Positions 24,987 to 34,441 are shown, counted from the first letter of the stretch. The stretch: DNA of 44,918 nucleotides from Actinomycetota bacterium (GCA_016185305.1 JACPNV010000022.1:1-44918), one strand, 5' to 3'. Notes: generated by a model not told the origin, from the letters alone. Translations and numbers: made by a program.

Positions 24987-26372
24987 ATGCCGCGTCGCAA
25001 CATACCGTTGGAGATTCCTGACGCGATGGTGCGTGACCAGCCCGAGCTGGCTCATGAAGTGACCGAGCTGTTGCAGGATCTGATCCGCAACGAGTGCGTC
25101 AACGATGGTTCGAAGCTGTCCGGCCACGAAGTCCGCAGTGCTGATCTGCTGCGCGGCTACTTCGAGGGGAGTGGTGTCGATCTCGAGACCTACGAGTCCT
25201 CGCCCGGTCGTGTCAGCCTGGTCGGTCGCATCGACGGTCGCCGGCCTGACGCACCTTCGCTGCTGTTGATGGGACACACCGACGTCGTCCCCGCCAACGC
25301 CGATGGATGGCGGCACGATCCGTTCGGCGCCGAGATCATCGACGGCGAGGTGTGGGGTCGCGGCGCCGTCGACATGCTGAACCTCACGTCGTCGATGGCG
25401 GTCGCGTTCAAGCGGCTGGCTTCGTCAGGTTTCCGGCCCGACGGCACGCTGATCTATCTCGCGGTGGCAGACGAAGAGGCACTCGGTTCCTATGGCGCCG
25501 AGTTCCTCGTCGAGCACCACCTCGACGCCGTTGGTGCCGACTACGTGATCACCGAGTCGGGCGGCATACCGGTCCCGTCTCCGGCCGGCGTGAAGCTTCC
25601 CGTCATCGTGGGAGAGAAGGGCTGCTACTGGTGCATGTTGCGAGTACGCGGGAAGCCCGGGCACGGCTCGCAACCGTTCCGCACCGACAACGCGCTCGTG
25701 AAAGCGGCGGAGGTCGTGCGGCGGATCGCGAGCTATGAGCCGAAGACGCAGATCCACGACGTGTGGCGCCGGTTTCTCGAGAGCATGGGCTACCCCGACG
25801 ACCTCGTGGCGCCATTGCTCTCCGCCGAGGGGCTCCGTCCCGCGCTCGACGACCTGCCCGACGCGATGGCTCGCCAGTTCCACGCTTGTACGCACACGAC
25901 GTTCGCGCCGACGATCGTGCGCGGTGGGAGCAAGACGAACACGATCCCCGACCTCGTCGAGCTCGAGATCGACATCCGCACGTTGCCCGGCCAGACCGGT
26001 GACGACGTCCGCCTGATGCTCGACGAGGCTCTGGGTGATCTGTCGCCGTCGGTCGAGCTCATTCCGCTCGTCTATGACGCGTCGAGCCAATCACCGGCCG
26101 ACACGCCGTTGTGGGATGCGCTCGATCGGCTGACGAAGCGCTGGTACCCCGGAAGCACCACCGTGCCGTTCCTCACCGTGGGCGCCACCGACTCCCGCTT
26201 CTTCCGGCGGGCCGGTCGCACTGCGTACGGTTTCGGGCTCTTCAGCGAACGGTTGACGTTCGAGGACTACGGCACGATGTTCCACGGCGACGACGAACGC
26301 ATCGACATCGAATCGCTCGTCTTGTCGACCGAGCTGTGGCAAGCACTTGCTCGCGACTTCCTCGTGGGCTGA
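24987..26372 (+). CDS. M20-family metallopeptidase/deacylase
   Basis: 461-aa di-zinc hydrolase of the M20 (ArgE/DapE/aminoacylase/carboxypeptidase) family. Metal and catalytic residues are visible: H97 and D99 (MGHTDVVP), bridging D129 (GRGAVDM), general base E163 with E164 (DEEALG), and E190. The dimerisation domain starts near GCYWCMLRVRGKPGHGSQPF. The family removes N-terminal or acyl groups from small peptides or amino acids; the substrate is not readable. ATG 24987 is chosen over GTG 24966 because the -10 box falls between them. Confidence 0.9.
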   Translation: MPRRNIPLEIPDAMVRDQPELAHEVTELLQDLIRNECVNDGSKLSGHEVRSADLLRGYFEGSGVDLETYESSPGRVSLVGRIDGRRPDAPSLLLMGHTDVVPANADGWRHDPFGAEIIDGEVWGRGAVDMLNLTSSMAVAFKRLASSGFRPDGTLIYLAVADEEALGSYGAEFLVEHHLDAVGADYVITESGGIPVPSPAGVKLPVIVGEKGCYWCMLRVRGKPGHGSQPFRTDNALVKAAEVVRRIASYEPKTQIHDVWRRFLESMGYPDDLVAPLLSAEGLRPALDDLPDAMARQFHACTHTTFAPTIVRGGSKTNTIPDLVELEIDIRTLPGQTGDDVRLMLDEALGDLSPSVELIPLVYDASSQSPADTPLWDALDRLTKRWYPGSTTVPFLTVGATDSRFFRRAGRTAYGFGLFSERLTFEDYGTMFHGDDERIDIESLVLSTELWQALARDFLVG

Positions 26373-26381
26373 CGCGCTCTC

Positions 26382-26387
26382 TAGTCT
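26382..26387 (+). promoter_or_regulatory. -10 box TAGTCT, leaderless, HAD gene
   Basis: TAGTCT, eight bases, then GTG 26396. It lies 9 bases past the M20 stop, so the HAD gene can be transcribed on its own as well as by read-through. Confidence 0.45.
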
Positions 26388-26395
26388 CGGTCGTC

Positions 26396-27031
26396 GTGAT
26401 CAGGGCAGTGCTGTTCGACTACGGCGGCGTCATCCTCTCCTCGCCGTTCGAAGCGTTCGCTCGCTTCGAGAAGGAGCGTGGGCTTCCCGATGGCTTTCTC
26501 CGTCAGGTCAACGCGACGAACCACCATGACAACGCGTGGGCCCGGCTCGAACGGTCTGAGCTCGCCCTGGCCGGGTTCGCGACGGAGTTCGCCCGCGAAT
26601 CAGCCGAGCTCGGGCACGAAGTGGACGGTGCTGAGGTGCTCGCCCTTCTCGCCGGCGAGGTCCGGCCGGCGATGGTCGAGGCGCTGCGACGCTGCCACGA
26701 GCGGCTGAAGACCGCGTTGCTCACGAACAACTTCATCGCGGTGAGCGGCCAGGAGTCGTTCGCCGACCCCGATTCGCCCCACGCCGCGGTGCTCCAGCAC
26801 CTTGACGTCATCGTGGAGTCGAGCCAGGTCGGGTTGCGCAAGCCCGACCCTCGCTTCTATGAGCTCGCCTGCGAACGGCTCCAGATCGAGCCGAGCCAGG
26901 CCGTGTTCCTCGATGACCTCGGCGTGAACCTCAAGCCTGCGCGCGAGATGGGCATGACGACCATCAAGGTCACCGACCCGGCCGACGCGATCACCCGGCT
27001 CGAGTCCGTCGTCGGCTTCCCCCTCCGCTGA
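26396..27031 (+). CDS. HAD-superfamily (class IA) hydrolase, ACAD10/epoxide-hydrolase N-domain type
   Basis: 211-aa phosphatase-like protein. HAD motif I LFDYGG uses D8 as nucleophile and has Y in place of the usual second Asp, motif II LLTNN, motif III K in GLRKPDPRFY, motif IV VFLDDLGVNL. The DYGGVI and FLDDLGVNLKPAREMG pattern resembles the N-terminal domain of ACAD10/11 and soluble epoxide hydrolase. The missing second Asp of motif I suggests weakened or altered phosphatase activity. GTG 26396 follows a -10 box directly. Substrate unknown. Confidence 0.85.
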   Translation: MIRAVLFDYGGVILSSPFEAFARFEKERGLPDGFLRQVNATNHHDNAWARLERSELALAGFATEFARESAELGHEVDGAEVLALLAGEVRPAMVEALRRCHERLKTALLTNNFIAVSGQESFADPDSPHAAVLQHLDVIVESSQVGLRKPDPRFYELACERLQIEPSQAVFLDDLGVNLKPAREMGMTTIKVTDPADAITRLESVVGFPLR

Positions 27032-27097
27032 CCCTCGCCGACGTTTGGGGGGTCAGCCCGGTGGAGCGGGGGGCGGTCGTTCGTCATCGTCTGACCC

Positions 27098-28407
27098 ATG
27101 CCTCGAACCCTGACTGCCGCGGAGCTCGTCGATGTCACACCGGCCACCCGAGATCGGTACATCGACTTCCTGAGGGGACTGGCCATCATGGCCGTGGCGC
27201 TCGGTCACTGGCTCGTCGTGGTTCCGAGCTATGCGAACGGGAGGTTCGACGGCGTCAACGCGCTGGCAACCGTCCCCCTCATGCGCGGGCTGACTGGATC
27301 TTCCAGGTCATGCCCCTGTTCTTCATCCTCGGGGGCTACGCCAACGCCGTGTCGTGGAGGTCGGCGTGCCGCCGGGGTCAGGATTGGTCGACCTGGGTGC
27401 GCAGCCGTTACGCGCGCTTGCTCCGCCCGACTGTCGCGTTCATTGCGGTGTGGGTGGTCGCGGGAGCGCTGTTGCGAGGTGCCGGCGTAGACCCCCCGCT
27501 GGTCCGCACGCTCGCATGGCTTGTCGTCGTGCCACTGTGGTTCCTCGCCGTCTACGTGGTCACCGTTGCGCTCGCGCCGCCGATGCTCTGGTTGCACGAT
27601 CGCTTCGGTGCCGTCGTCCCGGTCATGCTGGCCGTCGCCGCGGCTTTCGTCGACAGCCTTCGGATCCGGGGAGGCATGGAGACCGTGGCCTCCGTGAACT
27701 TCCTGTTCGTGTTCCTGTTCTGCCAGCAGCTCGGCTTCTTCTGGCGAGACGGCAAGCTGGACGGGACGCGGTGGCAGCCGTGGGTCATGTTCCTCGGGGG
27801 GCTGCTCACGCTCGTCGTCCTGACGACGGCCGGCCCCTACCCGATCAGCATGGTCGGTGTGCCCGGTGAGCAGATCGCCAACAACGCTCCGCCGACGATC
27901 ACGTTCCTCGCGCTTGGCTTCGCGCAGGCCGGGCTCGCGCTCCTTCTACGCGAGCCGATCGATCGTTGGCTGCACAAGCGGCGCCCGTGGTCAGCGGTGA
28001 TCGCCATCAACGCGCACGCGCTCACCATCCACCTGTGGCACTTCACCGCGCTGGTCATCGTGTCCGTGATCGTCCTGCCGCTCGGGCTCGTTCCGGTGTA
28101 CGAGGACGGTTCGCTCGCCTGGTGGGCCACCCGCTGGCTCGCGGTGCCGGTGATGACCGTCCCGCTCGTGGGCCTGGTGTGCCTGTTCGGGCGCATCGAA
28201 CGGAAGCAACCGCCTCGTGGGCTCGGCGCAGGCGAGCACGAAGCGAGCCCATGGGCGCCGGTCCTCACCGTCGTTGCCGCGCTGGCGCTCAGCGCGGCGT
28301 TCGTGCTCATCACGCTGAACGGGTTGAGCGTCGCCGGGGGGCCGATGGGCCTGCCCGTGCTCTCGCTCGGACTCCTCACCGCCGGCACCGCAATCGCGAC
28401 TCGGTAG
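27098..28407 (+). pseudogene. acyltransferase-3 (OafA-type) membrane protein, frameshifted
   Basis: Two adjacent frames make one protein. Codons from ATG 27098 give RDRYIDFLRGLAIMAVALGHW, the usual start of acyltransferase-3 proteins. From about 27295 the family continues in the next frame with WIFQVMPLFFILGGYANA and about ten membrane helices to 28407. Adding one T in CTGACTGG (making ACTTGG) restores an expected LTWIFQVMP. The family moves acyl groups onto extracytoplasmic sugars or lipids. The frameshift is either a real one-base deletion (pseudogene) or a sequence error; the long intact downstream part with normal codon use favours a recent change or error. Confidence 0.8.
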
Positions 28408-28477
28408 AGGGGGACATGGCCGTGCGTTCGGCACCCGCGATGTCAGCGATGACCCCGCGATGCTCGTCCAACTCGGC

Positions 28478-28768
28478 TCAGGGTTGCTGGAAGTTCACCG
28501 CATCGGTCTCGATGACCTGCGAGGGTGCCGGGACACCCGATGCTTGCAGGGCCGCGCCGAGCTGCGACTCCATGAACGCAACCTGGGAGTCCTTGGTGTC
28601 CCACACCTCGGTTACCACCCACCCGCTCGGCGTCGCGCCGCCGAGGTGCACGATCAACCCGGGTGGGTAATCGCCCTTCCCGTCCCGGTCGATCCCGAGC
28701 TTCTCGTTCACCGACCAGTACTGCTCCTCGCTGGCACCGTCGAATACCAAAACCAATCCGTACGCCAT
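28478..28768 (-). CDS. small ABM-like (dimeric alpha-beta barrel) protein
   Basis: 96-aa protein (YGLVLVFDGASEEQYWSVNEKL and WVVTEVWDTKDSQVAFMES) with the strand-helix-strand pattern of antibiotic-biosynthesis-monooxygenase-like barrels. Such proteins are cofactor-free oxygenases or have no known function. Two in-frame ATGs exist, 28774 and 28768; GAGGAG touches the first, so the second, six bases on, is properly spaced and is chosen. It is convergent with the frameshifted acyltransferase. The 167-bp gap upstream shows only a weak hairpin. Confidence 0.6.
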   Translation of the reverse strand: MAYGLVLVFDGASEEQYWSVNEKLGIDRDGKGDYPPGLIVHLGGATPSGWVVTEVWDTKDSQVAFMESQLGAALQASGVPAPSQVIETDAVNFQQP

Positions 28769-28935
28769 CGCCATCTCCTCTGATAGATCGTGGACACTGC
28801 ACCGTTCGGAGCCGCAGCGGCATCTGGATCACAAGGGGCACCGACGCCAGCCGACCCGGGCCCTACAACCACCGTCAGCATCGCCATCTGGCGTCTCCGG
28901 GGACAAGCTGTCCAGGAAGCCAGCGCGGGGCGCCG

Positions 28936-29697
28936 CTAGGCACGGAGCTGCTGGACGAACCGCGACGCGACGTGACGGAGCGCCTCCGGGTCGATCTGCG
29001 TTGCGGTGTAGCGGCGCACCCGCCCGGCGGCGACTTCGGCATCGTCGACGAGGAGCTCTTGGGCCAGCTCGGCGGCGAGCTCGCCGAGATCGTGGTGGCC
29101 GTTGGCGAGCGCGTCGGCGATCTCGCGGTCGTGGTCGTGCTGGTGGAGCAGGGCGTAGAGATCGAGCAGGTCGCTGCCTTGCTTGGCGATGGACGGGCCG
29201 CGCCGCCGCGGGTAGCTCTGGAGCTTCATGGCGACGAGGGCGGCCGGCGTTGCCATCTCACATGTCGCGGTGGTGATGACGTCGGGGGGTTGGCCCGGGT
29301 CGATGACGTCGATGTGCACCTGCTCGCGGGTGTCGTAGGCGTACCGGTGGCTCAACACGAACATCCGGTCGCTGATGTCGTCGGGGAGCAGCGACGCGTC
29401 GGGGATCTCGCCGACCTCGATGACGTCGATCTTGGTGCCTCCGATCTCGACCCCGTTCGGCGTGCGCACGGCGTCGGGCCTGTCGCGCAACGACGCGACG
29501 ACTGCACCGCTGTCTTCGATGACCGTGTCGACATCGGCCGTGGCGCGGTAGAGCGTGCCGACGCGGCACAGCACTGCAAGCCCGCCGACGACGCAGAACG
29601 TGGGCAGCCCTTCGTTGGGGAGCCGGTCGAGCATGCCGACCAGTTGCGCGGTCACCGAGACGGCTGGAGCTTGGAGGACGATCGGCTCACCAGACAC
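28936..29697 (-). CDS. AbiEii-like nucleotidyltransferase, putative toxin
   Basis: 253-aa protein of the minimal nucleotidyltransferase fold. VVGGLAVLCRVGTLYRATADVDTVIE carries the GG and the D55/D57 pair, and the third acid is D91 (KIDVIEV). The C-terminal KLQSYPRRRGPSIAKQGSDLLDLYALL matches the K...K..D..DL pattern of AbiEii/type IV toxins. Known for the family: it transfers nucleotides to tRNA or other targets and blocks growth. GTG 29697 overlaps the upstream regulator gene by 11 bases, so the genes are coupled. Toxin activity here is inferred. Confidence 0.72.
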   Translation of the reverse strand: MSGEPIVLQAPAVSVTAQLVGMLDRLPNEGLPTFCVVGGLAVLCRVGTLYRATADVDTVIEDSGAVVASLRDRPDAVRTPNGVEIGGTKIDVIEVGEIPDASLLPDDISDRMFVLSHRYAYDTREQVHIDVIDPGQPPDVITTATCEMATPAALVAMKLQSYPRRRGPSIAKQGSDLLDLYALLHQHDHDREIADALANGHHDLGELAAELAQELLVDDAEVAAGRVRRYTATQIDPEALRHVASRFVQQLRA

Positions 29698-30730
29698 GCG
29701 GGAATCCTTCCGGGTCGAATCCTTCGAGCACCTCGGGGCCGCGTGCTCGGTCGTTTGCGAGGTCGAGGGCGGCGAACAACGGATGGACCACCGGCCACGC
29801 TTCCGGCGGACGCAGGAAGCGGCGCCTGGCCAACGCGCTGACCGGCGCGACCGCGACCGTCGGGCCGCGGACATCGAGCCCGGGCGCCGGTCGCCACGAT
29901 CGCAGGACGCTCTGCAGCGAGGGCTCGTCTGGGACATACAGCGCGGCGGGCGCGTCGGTGCTCGCAACGACCGGCGCACCCCAGGCGAGGGCGGCGCGGG
30001 TGTCGCCGACGGCCCACCCCGGTCCGTCGATGTCGCCGATCGACGCGCCCATCTGAGCCACGCGCTCATCGGTTGGCAGCGGCTCGGTAGCCAGCGCATG
30101 GCGTTGGGGCTGCCAGTGATCGGCGAGCGCCCAGAACAGATCGGGAACGACCGGCCGGTGTCGCTTGCGGGCCAGTCCTGCCTCGCGCAGCTCGGCCAGT
30201 GCCCGCGACACCGTGGACGGCGAGAGCCCGAGCCGGCGAGCGAGCTCGCGCACACCGGGTCGGTCCGTCGAATCGTCCGGTTCGTCGAGCAGGAGCGCGA
30301 CCGCGACCTCGCGCCCGCCGCGGCTGGCCAGCGCGTCGGTTGCTCGCCGGGGGCCCGACTCGCGAGGCTGGGGCTCGACCTCGGCGTCGATGAGCACCCC
30401 CTCGCCGCGCAGGCGTAGGTGCCCGCGGCGATCGAGCCATGACCACCCGCTCTGGTTCAGCGCCGTGCGCGCTGGCGCGGTGATCTTGTCGGCGACGAGA
30501 AGCGGGATCGCCGCCGTCTTCGCATCTGGTGAAGGCTGTGTCGCCGCCCGCCCGTGATCGACGACGCTGGCGCCGTGTACTTCGAGCCGCAGCGGCGTGC
30601 CGTCGACGTCGACCACCCGGTCGTGCGGGCCGGCGCCGCGTTTCACGCGCAGGCCCAACCCGGCGAGCGCGGCGTCGAGGGCAAGCTCCGCGGCAGCGTC
30701 GAGATCAGCCGGCCGGCTCCGGGTGGCCAC
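29687..30730 (-). CDS. AbiEi-like winged-helix regulator, putative antitoxin
   Basis: 347-aa protein. The N-terminal half has VADKITAPARTALNQSGWSWLDRRGHLRL, a pattern I associate with restriction-endonuclease-like domains preceding AbiEi-type helix-turn-helix regions. A winged helix lies at about 155-190 (GVRELARRLGLSPSTVSRALAELREAGLA). The C-terminal part (about 215-347) contains TRAALAWGAPVVAS and a GPEVLEGFD end. It overlaps the nucleotidyltransferase gene, the order expected for an antitoxin-first type IV system. A 13-of-14 bp palindrome and a leaderless -10 box lie directly upstream, fitting autorepression. It is longer than classic AbiEi. Confidence 0.68.
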   Translation of the reverse strand: MATRSRPADLDAAAELALDAALAGLGLRVKRGAGPHDRVVDVDGTPLRLEVHGASVVDHGRAATQPSPDAKTAAIPLLVADKITAPARTALNQSGWSWLDRRGHLRLRGEGVLIDAEVEPQPRESGPRRATDALASRGGREVAVALLLDEPDDSTDRPGVRELARRLGLSPSTVSRALAELREAGLARKRHRPVVPDLFWALADHWQPQRHALATEPLPTDERVAQMGASIGDIDGPGWAVGDTRAALAWGAPVVASTDAPAALYVPDEPSLQSVLRSWRPAPGLDVRGPTVAVAPVSALARRRFLRPPEAWPVVHPLFAALDLANDRARGPEVLEGFDPEGFPRVW

Positions 30731-30736
30731 GCCGCG

Positions 30737-30742
30737 ACCCTA
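30737..30742 (-). promoter_or_regulatory. -10 box TAGGGT, leaderless, AbiE-like pair
   Basis: TAGGGT on the minus strand, six bases before GTG 30730. Confidence 0.5.
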
Positions 30743-30748
30743 GCCGCC

Positions 30749-30780
30749 GTTTCCTGTTTCGTTGTTACGACACAGGAAAC
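30749..30780. promoter_or_regulatory. 14-bp-arm palindrome at the AbiE-like promoter, putative operator
   Basis: GTTTCCTGT (30749-30757) and ACAGGAAAC (30772-30780) are perfect inverted arms. After one mismatch, TCGT (30759-30762) and ACGA (30767-30770) continue the symmetry around TGTT. It covers the -35 region of the AbiE-like pair and lies 7 bases past the kgd stop. Being AT-richer than its surroundings and lacking a T run on either side, it looks more like an operator than a terminator. Confidence 0.65.
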
Positions 30781-30787
30781 AGGCTGC

Positions 30788-33700
30788 TCACGGTGTTTCC
30801 CCACCGGCGAAACTCGCCGCGAACAGCTCGTCCTGCTCCTGCCCGTGGATGGCGTGGACGCCGGTGGCGGGCGAGCCCGACTCGACCCGGCTCACGCGCT
30901 GGATCTTGTAGTCAGCGCCGTGGGCTTCATACAGCCGGCCCTTGACGAAGCCCCACGGGCCCATGTTCTCGGGCTCTTCCTGCAGCCAAACGATCTCGTG
31001 GGCGTTCGGGTAGCGGGTGAGGATGTCCTTCACCCCTTCGTAGGGCCAGGGGTAGAGCTGCTCGACGCGGGCCAGCGCGACGGGGATCGACGACACGCCG
31101 CCGCCCTTGTCGCGCGCCGCCATCGCTTCCATCGCGACCTTGCCGCTCGAGAAGACCACCCGGCGTATCGACTCGGCGTCTGCATCGCTCATGAACGGAT
31201 CGTCGAGCACCTCCTGGAAGGAACCGGACGTGAGCTCCTCCACCGTCGATCGCGCGGCCTTGGCCCGTAGCTGCGACTTCGGGGTGAAGACGATCAGCGG
31301 CTTGCGGATGTCGCGCTTCATCTGGCGGCGCAACAGGTGGAAGTACTGCGCGGCCGTCGTCGCGTTGCACACCTGGATGTTGTCGTCGGCGGCGAGCAGC
31401 AAGAAGCGTTCGAGCCGGGCAGACGAGTGCTCCGGCCCCTGGCCCTCGAAGCCGTGCGGCAGCAGCATCACGAGCCCGGAGGTCTGCGACCACTTGTCTT
31501 CGCCGGCCACGATGAACTGGTCGATGATGACCTGCGCGCCGTTGACGAAGTCGCCGAACTGCGCTTCCCAGATCACGAGCGCGTCCTTGTTCTCCACCGA
31601 GTAGCCGTACTCGAAGCCGAGCACGGCGAACTCCGACAGCAGCGAGTCGTACATCCAGAAGTGCGCGTGGTCGCGCGCTACTTGTTCGAGCGCCGCGAAC
31701 TCCGCCCCGGTCTCGTAGTCGACCTGCACGAGGTGGCGTTGCGAGAACGTGCCCCGGCGCGAGTCCTCACCCGACAGCCGGACCGAGATGCCTTCACGCA
31801 GCAACGTGCCGAACGCCAAGGACTCCGCGGTCGCCCAGTCGATCTCGCCCTCCTCGCGGAACATCTTCCCGCGCACCTCGTACTGCTTGGCCAGCTTCGG
31901 ATGGATGGTGAACCCCGGCGGCAGGGTCTCCATCGCGCTGAACACGTCGTCGATGACCTCTCGCGGCGCGCCCGTCTCGACGTGGGGCAGCACACCCAGC
32001 GGCGGCGGGGGAGCCTTGGCGATGATGCCGACCGCCGGCGCGTTCTCGCGCGTCGAATCGAGCGCAGCCTGCAGTTTGGAAGAGAAATCGGACAGCGCGG
32101 CCTCGGCGTCTTCGAGCGAGATGTCGCCGCGGCGGACCAAGGCCTCGGTGTAGAGCTTGCGGACCGACCGCCTCGCGTCGATGCGCTTGTACATCAGCGG
32201 CTGCGTGTAGGAGGGATCGTCGCCCTCGTTGTGGCCGTGGCGCCGGTAGCAGAACATGTCGATGACGACGTCTTTGTGCCAACGCTTTCGATACGTGAAT
32301 GCCAACCGCGCCACCCGGACGCAAGCTTCGGGGTCGTCGCCGTTCACGTGGAAGATCGGAGCCTGCACCAGCTTCGCGACATCCGTCGGGTACTCGGACG
32401 ACCGTGCGGCCTCGGGCGGCGTGGTGAACCCGAGCTGGTTGTTGATGATCAAGTGGACGGTGCCGCCGACCTTGTAGCCCTTGATGTTCGAGAGGTTGAG
32501 CGTCTCGGCCACGACACCTTGGCCGGCGAAGGCGGCATCGCCGTGTATGAGCACCGGCAGGATCGGGTAGTCGCCGGGCGGCTCGATCAGGTCCATCTTC
32601 GCCCGAGCCATGCCGACCACCACCGGGTCGACAGCTTCGAGGTGCGATGGGTTGGCTGCCAGCTCGATCTCGATGGACGAGCCGCTGCGTGAGACGAACT
32701 TGCCCGACTGGCCGAGGTGGTACTTAACGTCGCCTGAGCCCTGCACCGAGTCGGGGTCGACCATGCCCTCGAACTCCTTGAAGAGTTGCTCGTAGCTCTT
32801 ACCGACGATGTTGACGAGGATGTTCAGCCGGCCGCGGTGGGCCATACCGATCATCGCGGACGCCATCCCCAAGTCGGCGGCTTCGGCCAGCAGCGCGTCG
32901 AGCAGCGGTATGGCGCTCTCTGCGCCCTCGATGCCGAACCGCTTCTGGCCGAGGTACTTGGTCGACAGGAACTTCTCCAACGCTTCAGCCGCGTTGAGCT
33001 TCTCGAGGATGTGGCGCTGCTCGTCGGTTGTGAGCTGCGTGGGCACGCCTTCGACCTGTTCCTGGATCCAGAGCTTCTCGGCCGGGTCCTGGATGTGCAT
33101 GTAGTCGATGCCGACCGTGCGGCAGTACGCGTCGCGCATCACGTGAAGCACGTCGCCGAGCTTCATGACGTCGCGCCCGCCGACTCCTGAGGTCAAGAAC
33201 TCTCGGTCGAGGTCCCAGATCGTCAAGCCGTAGGTTGCAGGGTCGAGCTCGGGATGCATGTGCACGTCTTCAGATCCCAGCGGGTCGAGGTTGGCGATGA
33301 GGTGGCCGCGCACACGGTGCATGGTGATGAGCCGGTCGACCTGCATCTGCTTCTCGAGCATCGTCTGCTCTTTGTTGAGCGGGTTGACATCGCGGCGCCA
33401 CTCGACCGCTTCGTAGGGCACGCCGACCGAGCGGAAGATGTCTTGGTAGAAGTCGTCCGCCCCCATCAACAGCTCGTGGACGCGCTTCAGGAACAGCCCC
33501 GACTCCGCGCCCTGGATGATGCGATGGTCATAGGTCGAGCTGATCGTGATGACCTTCGAGAGACCGAGCTCGGCGAGCGCGTTGGGGTCGGCCCCGGCGT
33601 ACTCCGCCGGGTAGTCCATCGCGCCGACACCGACGATCGCCCCCTGGCCGGGCATCAGCCGAGGCACCGACTGCACCGTGCCGATCGTGCCGGGGTTGGT

Positions 33701-34435
33701 CAGCGAGACGGTCGCGCCACTGAAGTCGTCGGGCGAGAGCTTGTTCGAGCGCACCTTGCGGATGAGCTCTTCGTACGCGGTCCAGAAGCCTTGGAAGTCG
33801 AGCGTGTCGGCGTTCTTCACGACCGGCACCAGCAGCGATCGCGAGCCGTCGGACTTCTCGAGATCGACAGCGATGCCGAGGCCGACGTGTTCGTGGTGGA
33901 TCACCCGCGGCTTGCCATCCGAGCCGGTCGTGAACGTCGAGTTCATGTTCGGCACGCGCTCGGCGATGGCGCGCACGACGCCGAAGCCGATGATGTGGGT
34001 GAAGCTCACCTTGCCGCCCCGTGTCCTCGCGAGGTGGTTGTTGAGGATGCGCCGGTTGACTTCGATGAGCTTGGCCGGGACCTGCCGGAAGCTCGTCGCC
34101 GTCGGCACTTCGAGCGACGCCTGCATGTTGGTGACGATGCGCGCGGCCGCCCCCCGGAGCGGCTCGCCAAGCTCTTGCGGCGCCTGCTCGGCGCCTGCCG
34201 ATTCGCGGGAGGCTCGCGGGCTCGGCGGCGGCTCGGCCCTTGCGGGCTCCACAACGCTGGCCGCGGCCGGCGTTGCGGGAGCCGCCTCGGCCGGTGCGGT
34301 CGCGGGCTTGTAGTCGTGGAAGAACTCTCGCCAGCTCTCGCTGACAGACGCGGGATCGGCAAGGTACTGCTCATACATCTCGTCGACCAACCACGCGTTG
34401 GGACCGAGTCGAGAGGGAGATCCGGGGTCGCTCAC
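30788..34435 (-). CDS. kgd: multifunctional 2-oxoglutarate decarboxylase/dehydrogenase E1-E2
   Basis: 1215-aa TCA-cycle enzyme of the actinobacterial Kgd/OdhA type. The N-terminal segment (LGPNAWLVDEMYEQYLADP) and a Pro/Ala linker lead to an E2-like succinyltransferase domain (about 95-340, HIIGFGVVRA and TYDHRIIQGAESG). The thiamine-diphosphate E1 part follows (about 370-1215) with GMAHRGRLNILVN, HGDAAFAGQGVVAETLNLS and GYSVENKDALVIWEAQFGDF. It makes succinyl-CoA with the lipoamide partner or succinic semialdehyde by decarboxylation. In relatives it is inhibited by the FHA protein GarA/OdhI. GTG 34435 follows a strong -10 box by six bases. The left end of a mobile region lies just upstream. 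Confidence 0.96.
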   Translation of the reverse strand: MSDPGSPSRLGPNAWLVDEMYEQYLADPASVSESWREFFHDYKPATAPAEAAPATPAAASVVEPARAEPPPSPRASRESAGAEQAPQELGEPLRGAAARIVTNMQASLEVPTATSFRQVPAKLIEVNRRILNNHLARTRGGKVSFTHIIGFGVVRAIAERVPNMNSTFTTGSDGKPRVIHHEHVGLGIAVDLEKSDGSRSLLVPVVKNADTLDFQGFWTAYEELIRKVRSNKLSPDDFSGATVSLTNPGTIGTVQSVPRLMPGQGAIVGVGAMDYPAEYAGADPNALAELGLSKVITISSTYDHRIIQGAESGLFLKRVHELLMGADDFYQDIFRSVGVPYEAVEWRRDVNPLNKEQTMLEKQMQVDRLITMHRVRGHLIANLDPLGSEDVHMHPELDPATYGLTIWDLDREFLTSGVGGRDVMKLGDVLHVMRDAYCRTVGIDYMHIQDPAEKLWIQEQVEGVPTQLTTDEQRHILEKLNAAEALEKFLSTKYLGQKRFGIEGAESAIPLLDALLAEAADLGMASAMIGMAHRGRLNILVNIVGKSYEQLFKEFEGMVDPDSVQGSGDVKYHLGQSGKFVSRSGSSIEIELAANPSHLEAVDPVVVGMARAKMDLIEPPGDYPILPVLIHGDAAFAGQGVVAETLNLSNIKGYKVGGTVHLIINNQLGFTTPPEAARSSEYPTDVAKLVQAPIFHVNGDDPEACVRVARLAFTYRKRWHKDVVIDMFCYRRHGHNEGDDPSYTQPLMYKRIDARRSVRKLYTEALVRRGDISLEDAEAALSDFSSKLQAALDSTRENAPAVGIIAKAPPPPLGVLPHVETGAPREVIDDVFSAMETLPPGFTIHPKLAKQYEVRGKMFREEGEIDWATAESLAFGTLLREGISVRLSGEDSRRGTFSQRHLVQVDYETGAEFAALEQVARDHAHFWMYDSLLSEFAVLGFEYGYSVENKDALVIWEAQFGDFVNGAQVIIDQFIVAGEDKWSQTSGLVMLLPHGFEGQGPEHSSARLERFLLLAADDNIQVCNATTAAQYFHLLRRQMKRDIRKPLIVFTPKSQLRAKAARSTVEELTSGSFQEVLDDPFMSDADAESIRRVVFSSGKVAMEAMAARDKGGGVSSIPVALARVEQLYPWPYEGVKDILTRYPNAHEIVWLQEEPENMGPWGFVKGRLYEAHGADYKIQRVSRVESGSPATGVHAIHGQEQDELFAASFAGGETP

Positions 34436-34441
34436 ACGGCG

